DNA from: Progne subis subis
Taxonomy: Eukaryota > Chordata > Aves > Passeriformes > Hirundinidae
Assembly: GCA_022316685.1 (NCBI GenBank)
Contig: JAKJHU010000076.1
Coordinates: 2,056,001-2,120,000, forward strand
DNA length: 64,000 bases
Direction: 5' to 3'
Part shown: in pieces, positions 51,842-61,745 of the stretch
How positions within the stretch are numbered: position 1 is the first letter of the stretch
How the letters are laid out: the number at the start of each line of letters is the position of its first letter
Translations under genes and position numbers: made by a program
The notes under the pieces: generated by a model
Told to the model about the DNA's origin: nothing
The model's input: the letters and a program-made list of their open reading frames with translations, nothing else
Databases searched by the model: none

Positions 51842-51997
51842 AAAAAAAAAAAAAAACCAACAAAAAACCAAACCAAACAAACAAAAAAAACCCCAAAAAA
51901 AAACCCACAAAAAACCCCCAAAACCACCAAAAACACCAAAAAACCCCCCACAAACAAACAAACAAAAAAAAACCAAACAAAAAAAACCCCCCACACC
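51842..51997 (+). repeat. A/C-only tract, 156 bases
   Basis: One hundred and fifty-six consecutive bases contain only A and C. It starts with 14 A and moves into irregular CAAAC, CCAAA and CAAACAAA units with short C runs. There is no fixed period, so this is a cryptic simple sequence and not a clean microsatellite. The 93-codon minus frame crossing it (nearly all Phe, Gly, Trp, Leu, Val) is an artefact and not a membrane protein. Confidence 0.95.
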
Positions 51998-52964
51998 TAA
52001 AAAAACTTGGGTTAGACTTGGTGTGTAATATGTCTAATGATCTGGAAAACATAAACATATGTTGGATGTCTGTCGTAACAGACCTAGGCACAGAAAGCCA
52101 GCCATATTTTTCAAAAGTCAAGATTATTGCTAGTTTTCACACAATCTGTACACATTCAAACTGGCACTGTTTTCTAACTATTGAAGAAATGCAAAATTCA
52201 GTGGACCTGAGGAATTACTGAAAGGCTGTAATACTTTGAAGCCAGACCCACCCATATTTAGGTGGGAAAATGCAGTGGAAGCAATGCAACCCAAGAATTA
52301 TTTTCTCTATAACTTCAACTTGAGTTCTCATCCCAAATTCAGTGATGGACTTGTTTAAATTTCTGCATACCTCTTTGCCTTCATCACACAGCATCTGAAT
52401 GTTTAAGAGTCCTTGGAAATCTTTATGAGGCCTGTGAGGCAGGAGAAGTATTCGTTTTCCTTTTCTTTTAAGGGGGAAAAGAAAGATGTGAATTGCCAAA
52501 GGGCATGCAAATATTTGTGCCAGAGACAGGAAACAGGTACATGTTTTCAGTGTACCAGCCTAATGCATGCCAGATTTTTTTTTCCCCCCCAGTTGTGTCT
52601 ATTTAGGCACTACATAAATAAGTAGACGTGTAGTGTAATTATTTCCTACTATGTGTTTGCTCCATAGGTGTTTTATGTAAATGCTGTGACATTGGAGCAG
52701 GCCTTGGTCAAACACACACCAAACTCACATCCTGGAAGACTCTTTCAGTGATGTAATACCTACAGAAAAGTGGCTCTAGTATCTTCTAGCTTCTTGGCCC
52801 TGATTCAGGGTCAAGAGGATATTTCCATCAGTTGCTTTTTTTCAACAAAGAGTGCTCTGAAAACCGAGGCTCTGTGAACTGAGCAAGTGCTCAGAGCACT
52901 CACTTCTATAAGAAGCTTGCTTGCCTACTAAGCAATTCTCAGCAATGTCTTTAGGCTGCAAGCT
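51998..52964. other. Noncoding stretch, no gene recognised
   Basis: AT-rich DNA without recognisable exons. The part from about 52850 to 52964 may belong to the ancient repeat that follows, but I could not align it. Confidence 0.5.
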
Positions 52965-53063
52965 ATTGTTATTTGTTTGTACTGTGGCAATACCCAGAGG
53001 CTGCAGTCATGGATCAGGGCCCCATTGTGCTAGGTATTCTAAAGACAAAAACAAAAAGGTCTT
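52965..53063. repeat. Ancient amniote dispersed repeat
   Basis: Contains TATTGTTATTTGTTTGTACT, then CAATACCCAGAGGCTGCAGT, CATGGATCAGGGCCCCATTG and TGCTAGGTATTCTAAAGACA, ending near CAAAAAGGTCTTTG. This resembles a dispersed element I recall as frequent in turtle and crocodilian genomes (pattern: 'AGCACCTAG.AGCCC.AGTCATGGA.CAGG.CCCCATTGTGCTAGG'). I cannot name the family with certainty (SINE or LINE tail). Its strand is left undefined for that reason. Preservation of the central block is good for such an old element. Confidence 0.6.
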
Positions 53064-56000
53064 TGTCATACTCTTAAAGCAAATCTGAGGTGAGTCTGGG
53101 AAAAAGAACTTTCCCAAATCCTAAATTCTAGGGCCAATTTGTAAGCAGTTTATTGCTCTCCACACTTTGGGTTTGTCCTTGGTTTTCTCATCTGCATTGT
53201 TTATTCAACACAGATAATAAATGAACTCTGAAAATACAATGGGAAATGCAGACATTTGATGTAGCTACTTATATTTCCTACTGAGCACTTAAATAAATAG
53301 ACATCCAGTGACTGACAGAGGTGCCTCGAGGACTTAGTTGCCATCTTTGGCTCCCTCAAAGTATTTTGTTGTGGTGACTAAAGACTGAAATCTGATGCAG
53401 AAATAACACTTGCCAAAACCCAGCCTTTTTCAGTATTTCAGATGTGTGTATTTCTTTTGCTTCATACATATGGCACTGCTGGGGGTATCCACATCACAAC
53501 AGGATTTTTGCACCTCAGGCATTCACCAGCTGCTGGCACTTGAAGTCCCATTCCTTTCCGTATCACATCACATTTAGTTGCTGTGGATACTCTTGTGATG
53601 CCAAAAACAAAGGATTAGGACTTACTGTAGCCCTTCCTCTCCTAGAGCAAATGTTTCTGCTTCTAAATGTCCTATCTGCATGACAGGCAGGTGGAGCACC
53701 GAGAGTCACTGGGGAGGGATGGGGTTGGAGCTCCGTAACCACTCCCACCCTACACGTGGCAACGATGTTCTTGTATCCCCAAAAGGCTTTGAGTGAATAG
53801 AATGGGAGTTAAACTTGTACTGAAATTACGGAAGTGTAAATACCTCTGAAGTCGTGTCAGATCCACCTCAGCACTTTGGCTCATTATCTTTTCTGGATGT
53901 CCTCTATATATCTCTAGTCTCAAACTGAGAATGAGTATAAACTTTCCTAGGTTTTGGAGATACTGCTAGTGGTGTATGGGTTAATCAAACCCACAAACAC
54001 AGGAAAAGGGTCTGGAAAGTCCCTTGAGGTGGCTCTTCACTTGTTGGGGAATCACTGTGTAATGCAAGAAGATGGTCTGAGGCCATAGTTTATATTTTTC
54101 TGACCCTCAAAAGCAGCTCTGTAGGAATTGAGTCTATTTCAAAATCCACACTCTGCTAGCAAAAGAAAAACATGTAATGTTTCTGGAAAAAAAAAAAAAA
54201 TAAAAAAAAAGAAAGGAGAAATGTAATATTCATTTGCAGAATAATTCAGCATTTAACACACCTAATTCTTGCTTATTTTCATCTATATGCTGATTAATTA
54301 AACACATTAAAACCCCTGTTTTGGACTGTTTTTTTTTCTTTTTTTAAAATTATTCTTATGTTCAAAATAAAAGTTAAGTTAATACATTTAGCCACTGCTG
54401 GTGGACTTGTTTCATTAATGTTCTCTGCCATGGATTTAAGAACTGAGAGAACAAACATTTATCAGCTGGAATAAAGACTTTTTTTTTGGTTTCCGTTTGT
54501 GTCTTCTGAGATGCATTCCAGGCTTTCAAAGAAGCCACAAGAAAGCTCTAATTTTCTATTTATATGCTCAAACATTATTTTCATTCATATATCTATAACC
54601 AGATAAACATTCTGAAAATTCACATTGCAGTATAATCACTTTGTTCTTCTTTTGGGATACTGACTCATAATTAAATAGATGCAGCTGAAAGACAAAAATG
54701 TGGCATTGAGACTGTACTGTTACAGTAAAGGGAAAAAAAGGATGAAAACAGAAGTTCTAAGGACAGCAAAGCAGATTGGAGTAGTAACTCAAAAATCAGG
54801 TTAATACTCTAGTGCATCCACAAATACCCTTACCAACCATGTACATTACAGCCAGTGTTTTATACTTTGGCCTCAAAATGGGGATAATTATTTTCCCGTG
54901 TTAGAAGCTTTTGTGAGAATGAATGTCTATTGGTGACTTAAAAAAAAAATAAATCTGACAATACGGTAATATTCACATAGGTATCAAGAGAAACAAGTAG
55001 CTTAATTAGCATTTCACTAGAGACTGATATTCTCCTTAGAAAGAGCAATAGACTGAGTTACTGAAGGTGGCCAAAATTCAATCCCTTGCTGTTTATGTAA
55101 TGATCTAACTCACAGTTGGTATTTGCTGTGAATTGCACAGTAAAAGAATTTACTTTAAAAATGCCTTTTTGTTGAGTCTTGAATGTGTTATCCAAAATGT
55201 CTCATTTTTAACAAACTTAGAGAGAGTTTGAGCCTGACCTGGATTCTGAACCTGGCCAGATTTAACACTGCCAGGCAGCATCCGCAGCTCTGGGTTAGGC
55301 AGCTGCAGGAGTATTTCCAGGGTAGGGCTGCACACTCTGGGTCTGCAGCCTGACTCAGCTTCACCACCCTGCTGGAAGGGGTCTCAGGCTCTTACTCTGA
55401 AGCCATGACATCCAGCATTGGAAGCCTGGAAAATGCTTTTCGGATCTACTGGGCAGGCCTATACCACCACTAAAGCACAAGGCTGTATGTAGGGTCTCCC
55501 CTGTTCCAGGGCAAAATCCTTTCATGGCTTGCTGTGGAGTTAGGGGACCAGACAGCAAAAAAAAAAAAAAGTGTTAGATTTCTTGTTTTATAAGTCCCTG
55601 CCTTAAAGCAAACAATTTCCTTCTGGGAGACAAAATGTTTCTTAAATAAAAACATTGGTTTTTCTTATAAAATCTGTTAATGCTGCTGAAATGAGAAAGA
55701 TAGTGATTATAATCATTGCTTTTAAGGTGTCCGAAATGTACGTGGGCATATCAAAACATAGTATAGTTTACTTAAAGCTAATCACATGTAGCAAGTAGCA
55801 ATAGTGTCTAAAATATTGTAACTATCTTTTTTTTGATGTCTTTGTTTAAAAATAGGATTTACCTTTGGATTTTTAAATAATTTAAAACAGCTACAAATTG
55901 GGTCATAAGAAAATACCATTGTATTATTTTATTTTTAGTCCTTTTTCTTCAGGAATAGGATAGCCAAATTCCCTGAGTTCTTTGAAATGTTTCTATTAAG

Positions 56001-56350
56001 CTTCAAGCTCTCATTTGTTCATGGGCTAATTTTCCATGTCTAACCTCAATTTTATTAGAAAGGAAAATTTCTATAACTTGACTCAGTCCCTGTTTCATGC
56101 TGCACTGCAAAGGAAAAACAGCTGTTTTTTCAGACATCTCTCAGGCAAGGTAATGTGTATTTCCATATAACTCTTGCAAATAAAGTGCTACCACTTTTAC
56201 AAAAAAGGTATTGTGAAATAGTTACATCTTTGAGATATATTGAGGGTGTTAGGAAATTAGTCTTAGCTAGATTGAAGGTGGACTCTTAAAATAACTTGTA
56301 GCGTTTTTGGCCTCTGTAGCATTTCTGATGTGGAAGATCTGCTAAGAGTA
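53064..56350. other. Noncoding stretch, no gene recognised
   Basis: Contains A14-T-A9 at 54187-54210 and a 14-base poly-A at 55557-55570. The segment 54225-54310 is rich in TAAT, ATTTGCA and TTAATTAA-type motifs, as many conserved noncoding elements are, but this is only suggestive. The segment 55200-55560 is more GC-rich than its surroundings and ends in the poly-A run without a polyadenylation signal; I could not identify it. Frames at 55150-55655 (minus) show no domain. Confidence 0.5.
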
Positions 56351-56947
56351 TAGAATCATAGAATAGCTGGGATTGGAGGGGATGTTTAAAGGTCACCTAG
56401 TCCAACTGCCTTTGAAAAGACCCCCATCCAGCCTGACCTTGATTCCAGGAACAGGGCACTGACAGTTTCTCTGGGCAACCTGCTCCAGGGTTTCACCACT
56501 CTCATAAAAAATTCTTCTTTATATCTAGTCTGAATTTACTATCTTTCAGTTTAAAACTCCAGTGCAACAGGCCTTGCCAGAAAGTTGTCCTTATCTTTCT
56601 TATAAATGCCCTTTAACTACTGAAAGACTGAAGTAAGGTCATCCCAAACCCCAAACTCTTCCAGTCCATCTTGACAAGAGAGGTGCTTCATTTTTGTGTC
56701 CCACCTCTGGGCTTGCTCCATGATCCATGTCTTTCCTGTGCCTCATGAGGATCCAGAGCTGGATGTAGCACTCCAGGTGGGGTCTCATGAGAGTGGAATA
56801 GAGAGACAGAATCACTTCCCTCGCCCTGTTGGTCAGGATTCTTTTGTTGCAGCCCAGGATATGGTTGGCTTTCTGGGCTGCAAGTGAACACTGTTTGCTT
56901 GTGTCCAGTTTCTCATTCACCAGTACCATCAAGTCCTCCTTTGCAGC
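56351..56947 (-). mobile_element. CR1 LINE 3' end with ORF2 C-terminal remnant
   Basis: The plus strand starts TAGAATCATAGAATAGCTGG, the antisense of the CR1 3' terminus with its octamer-like repeat. It runs through GGTCACCTAGTCCAACTGCC, TCTGGGCAACCTGCTCCAGG and AATTCTTCTTTATATCTAG into coding sequence. On the minus strand, 56932-56639 encodes VLVNEKLDTSKQCSLAAQKA, then NHILGCNKRILTNRAREVIL and PHLECYIQLW, the C-terminal part of CR1 ORF2. This is a 5'-truncated insertion carrying the 3' untranslated region and the end of ORF2. The reading frame is broken downstream of the QLW motif. It is moderately diverged, older than the copy at 33211-33582. Confidence 0.93.
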
Positions 56948-59900
56948 ATAATAAGTGATCTATCAAGGGCAAAACATATTTGTTCTGAAATGTAAATTCA
57001 CGTACTTTTTTTCAGGCATTTCCCATTTCTTAAAATTTTCCGCTTCTACAGGGAATTTTCCTTAAAATTGACTATAATATGTCTGAAAGTCCTTGAGTTA
57101 AGATAGCCAGAGGACCTTAAGATTACTGTCTCTAGCATGTTTCGCGTGACTTCCAGATTCCTTCTCATGGGACATCCCTGCAGGTTTTCTGGACTATGAG
57201 ATTTCAGAACATCCGTCTGGGTCTGTCTGCACTGCAAGTATCAATTTAATTCAGAATCTGTAAGCTCAGGGAAGATGCTTTTAGAGGCAGCACAGAAAAT
57301 ATTTTGTTTGTACTCTTGAGCTTTAGAGAAACTGAAGATACCAGTTTCAGTGTGACTCGGTAAATATTATATATGAAAATGAGATTTTAACTAATTCAAA
57401 GTCCTTCAATCTTTTTGAGTTTGCACACATCATTACATAAATCATTGTTATAGGGTAGTGTGTTATCTTTAGATAGAACATGCTAAAAGATACATAATGT
57501 AATGCTAAAAATTATAAAGTAGGTTGCTGCTTGGTTACACATGATAGAGATCCTAATCTAATACCTCCAACAGTGATTGATCTCCAGCCATTGTTGTTTT
57601 CAACTGGTAAAGTGTCATTTTTGTGTGTCATTTTGGCTGCTTTTCTGTGTATCTTCAATGAGAGAGGAAAAGACCCACACCTTCTGCTCTTGGATCACTT
57701 TGCAGGTGGTCTGTGAAGGAAAGCTGGTGCATGAGGTGCTGCAGGCACTTGCTGAGCTCCCAGGCACTGAGGGGACCATGTTCTCCCTCTGCCCGCAGTA
57801 AGAACATGGTCTGTGCTGGAAAAGACCAGGCCTGCAACAAACAAATATAAATAAAATTTTTATCTTCCTATTTCATGAGCTTCTATGAAATTAAGAGTTC
57901 AGCTTTGAGAAAATTGCACTGCCAAACTCTTCTCTGTTGTGAGCAGGATCTTGCTGTCTTCATTCGAGGAGAAGTTTCATATTCTGGCCCTAGCTTGCAT
58001 TGTTAAAGAAATCTGGACATTTCCTAGAAGCCTGAAGGTTTTTGGCTACTAGAAGTGCTAGAGATTTCCTCATGCTAAGAAAAACCACAGGCTTCTCCAA
58101 TTACAAATATAATTGTAATTCACAATTAGAAGTTACAATAAAACAACGTTTCCTGCAGAACCAGAGACCAGTTTAAACTTGCAGTCATTATTTGCAGGGC
58201 AGGAAAGATGGAACTAGATTGTAACTAGGACTCTATACGAGGCTTATACATTGCCCTTAGTAAATGAAACATTATGCCAAATTTGGACACACTCTTAAAA
58301 GGCAAAGTGAAGCATTTGAAATAAGAAACGCATTTCTCAAATGTCTTTTTCATCTTTTCTATCATTCAGTCTGAAAGTGCTCAAGACACATTGTTGTCTG
58401 TCAGACTAAACAGAGAAAGGAAAGCATTATTCAATTCTTGAAATATTTCAGTGCCCACACATCTTCAGTTCTCATGACTTTTTTTTTTTTTTTGTCCAGC
58501 CATTTGTGTCAATGATAATATCTATTCAGAGAAGCATGAGGCAATAGGATACAGTGTTAACTTCTATAAAGTCTTTCATTCCACGTTACTTCCCCAAACA
58601 AATGCTTTACCAAGTTAAATAACATAACTGTAGAATTAAAATGTTCCAGAGGGAGAGACAAGGAAAAAGCCAGTGTTTTCAGTTGAAAGTGGAAGACTGA
58701 TGGCAGCTTCTAAGGCCTGTTCTGGGATGTAAATGAGGATATTCTTATAACCTCCATTCTGTATTTCAGGGACATTGTTAAGGGCAGGGTGCTCAAGCAG
58801 CATTTGGAAGAGGGCATTTCCAAGGCAGGAAAACAGAGCAGAATGGCATTTCATTTCTGTTTAACCACTTCACGTCTATCCTTTCATGTTTTTTTCTGAT
58901 TGAGTAAAAAAATTGAAAGGATTCAGTTTTTCATAGTAGTGTACGTTGATGTGATTCTTAATTCTGCAGTGTGATACTGGTTTATATAAGTTAGAGGTGT
59001 GATAGATCAATAAAGTAGAAATACTGGGATTTTGTGAGGTTTTGTAATTGTGAGCTGAAACTTTCTTAAGACAGCCTGTGATATTTTTGATAGACTTAAG
59101 TAAGACATTCTCTTTCTGTTCAGACAGAGCTTAACTCCCAGCACACATTTGAACTTCAGTTCCAGTCTGAAGTTTTATATTAATCAGGTCTAAATTCTGC
59201 ATCTTTAGTGCATTTTTCTCTCTTTTATCCTGTCTATACTGTATGATATAATTTACAAATATTGTCTCACTACTTAATCTGTTACTGATGAATCACTTTC
59301 TTGATAGAAATGTATACAAAAGTAAATGCTAAACTAGAATGGAACATAATTACATCACAGTGAACTATTTGGCAGCTGACTCATTAAAATAGTCATGGAG
59401 ATAATTTTTAAATCTCTATAAGTATGAGAATGAATGCTTTATCTCTGTGCTTTCCAAGGACAGTTGCATATCATCAAAGTGATAGACTCATTAGAAATAT
59501 TGGTTTAGTCACATTTAGTGATTTATGGAAGTAGACTGGTCATCCTCATGAGAGCCAACAAGTACAAAGTTCCTCTTTGAGATTTGTTAGTCATTAAAAA
59601 CATACCTCAAAATATGTATGCTTGACTGTCAGACTAGCATAAAATTACACTGGGAAATGCCCTGAAATCTAAATGCCTACAGAAAGAAATATTTATTTTT
59701 ATAGTCACCTGGACATTAAAGAAGCAGTGATGAGATGATGAGCATGTAAATTCCTTGTACAGTGGAAAGAGTTTTCAGTTTTATACTACTAGTGTAATTC
59801 TGTGAATGAAAAATACAAAAGTTATATGTGAAATGGAAAAATTATACTTGCAAGAGACAGGTTATATTTAAATGATTTTTTTTTAAATGAAGAGGCAGTA

Positions 59901-61070
59901 TAGATGAACATATTTGTTTACATTTATGCATTAAATAAATCTTCACATAATCCTGTAACAGATATTAGACACCTTAACAGTATCCCAGTAATTTAGCAAG
60001 AATGGATCAGCAGTGTAGGTAATGGTATTTAAAGGTTCTTAGTTATTGCTTGGTGTTTAAGGTTCTGCAGTCCTACCTTGGAATTTATGAATATATTTGT
60101 CAAACAATTCTATACTTTAATCAAAATCAAGGATTTTTGATTTGAATCCAATCTGGCTTTGGAAGGAGAACTCCTATAAAAAAGGTCATGACAGCAGCAG
60201 CTGGCATGGGTCTACATGATACCTTTTACAAGAAACTCGATATGGGGATGTCAGCTGGTCAGCAGATTGCATCTGTACCTCTCTTGAGCTTCAGTTAGAG
60301 GAATATGCAATGGGGGGTGAAATGAGTATTTCCTGCAGTTTTATCCCTGTACTATTTACCACAAGGTCCATTATCACAAGCCTTTTTTGTGTTATTTGTT
60401 CATCCCTGCAAATATTCTTCAAAGAAAGGTCAGGGAGCTATAGAGCTAAGCTTAATACTGTTTTTGAAATATACTATGAAGTGCTGCACACTAGAATCCA
60501 ACATGTGAGATGGTCTGATCATTCCCACTTTTACAAACAGAAATTACCCCATTAACTACTGACTCTGGTTAGGTCCAGCTGAATCCTTAGGCAAATTAAT
60601 AATTTTCAAAGGTACTAAGCAAAAAGCTATTTCTCTGCCCTCTGAAATAAATTGTGAATGCCCTGAGAAACTGGAAATAACTGATAGTCCTCTTCATGTA
60701 AAACCTAATTTATTTTCCTTTTAACATTCTCAGAAAATCAAAATCTAACACATTGTAACCATTCTCAAAATCTGGCGAAAGACTCTGTGCTATACTGCCC
60801 AACTGGAGAAGTAAAGAGGAAATAATTCTCTCTTGTACATATTACAGTGTATAGTTATTCAAAGACAGCATTCTTCGATTAAAAAAAAAGAAAATTGAAA
60901 TAAGTAGATCCCAGTCCTTCTGGTATTTTTCTTTATTGGTGTATCCATGTACAAGCAGTGATACTGTTGTTCTCATCATTCCAAGAGCATCTCCTGTAAG
61001 GGTTGGATGTGTTTCAGTGCTCATCATATGACATAATTTTTGCAATGAAATAATGAAAATATTTTTTAAA
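56948..61070. other. Noncoding stretch, no gene recognised
   Basis: AT-rich DNA. Includes T15 at 58479-58493 and a perfect short inverted repeat at 58099-58120 (AATTACAA...TTGTAATT). Open frames of 60-81 codons occur on both strands without domains, including three overlapping ones at 57531-57840 in different frames. No RNA gene or regulatory element could be supported. Confidence 0.55.
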
Positions 61071-61135
61071 ATCAAAGGTCCAACTAGCTTAGTGTCCTGC
61101 CTCTAACAGTGGCCAAATTTGGATGCAAAAAGAAT
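61071..61135 (-). mobile_element. Ancient CR1 LINE tail, second copy
   Basis: The plus strand reads ATCAAAGGTCCAACTAGCTT, then AGTGTCCTGCCTCTAACAGT and GGCCAAATTTGGATGC. This matches the old amniote CR1 tail pattern '..CCAAAGGTCCATCTAGCCCAGTATCCTGTCTCCAACAGTGGCC..' better than the copy at 9701-9800. It is in antisense orientation. The terminal '..AAGAACAT..' part is not recognisable and the right edge is approximate. Confidence 0.68.
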
Positions 61136-61509
61136 AATAATAGGGCCAATGTACAGATATTTCTACATCATGCTTTCCTGACATTCTGGGATTTCCTTAT
61201 GCAACAATAATATTTCTCCATTAGATATATAAATTATGTGCCCATTACCTAGTTGTGAGCACCCGTCTTACAGAAAATAAGTATGTCCAGATAAGCATGT
61301 ATGCACACACACATAGTTGGTTGTTGTGAGTGTCCATGGTGGTATGGAGGCCTGCTGTACATCAGTGTGGTTAAAATTTTCACTGATTGTCTAGTAAGTA
61401 TACCCTTGCTGGGATATGTGTACCCAGCAAGGGGCACTTTATATGGTATGCAAGTGTAGCCAGCCTTGCTACTGCAGTCTTCAAACGCTATGGACACTTG
61501 AAAAAACAC
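61136..61509. other. Noncoding spacer with a perfect GC-rich inverted repeat
   Basis: Short unique-looking spacer between two CR1 fragments of different age. It carries the inverted repeat at 61403-61433, listed separately. A short CA-type run (CACACACACA-like) lies near 61303-61312. Confidence 0.5.
61403..61433. repeat. Perfect 11-bp inverted repeat, GC-rich arms
   Basis: CCCTTGCTGGG at 61403-61413 and CCCAGCAAGGG at 61423-61433 are exact reverse complements around a 9-base loop. Pairing does not extend outward, so it is too short for a pre-miRNA. With 7 G-C pairs in 11 it is the most stable small hairpin I noticed in this AT-rich window. Confidence 0.85.
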
Positions 61510-61745
61510 AGAATCACAGAGAATCACAGAAACTTTAAGACTGGAAGAGACACCCATGATCGTCTAGACCAACCATCAATTTTGAACTGTAATCACCCCT
61601 AAACCACATCCCCAGGTGTCACATCCAGACACCTCCTGAAAACTTCAAGAGATGGTGACTCCATCACTTCCCTGGGCAAGCTATTTTATCTAATACTTAA
61701 TCTGAATCTCTCCTGGCATGACTTAAGACCGTGTTATTTCATTAT
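61510..61745 (-). mobile_element. CR1 LINE 3' untranslated fragment
   Basis: The plus strand starts AGAATCACAGAGAATCACAG, a duplicated octamer-like CR1 3' end in antisense. It continues with ACTGGAAGAGACACCCATGA, TCGTCTAGACCAACCATCAA, ATCCAGACACCTCCTGAAAA and CTCCCTGGGCAAGC-type blocks, to CTCCTGGCATGACTTAAGAC. All are standard CR1 3'-region segments read backwards. It is 5'-truncated before ORF2 becomes recognisable and moderately diverged. Confidence 0.92.

Noticed and set aside
51840..52121. 93-codon minus frame rich in Phe, Gly, Trp and Leu, looking like a membrane protein
   Set aside because: Produced by the A/C-only tract read backwards; low complexity and no start or promoter context.
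61403..61433. miRNA precursor at the GC-rich inverted repeat
   Set aside because: Stem is only 11 bp and pairing does not extend outward; miRNA precursors need about 30 bp or more of stem.
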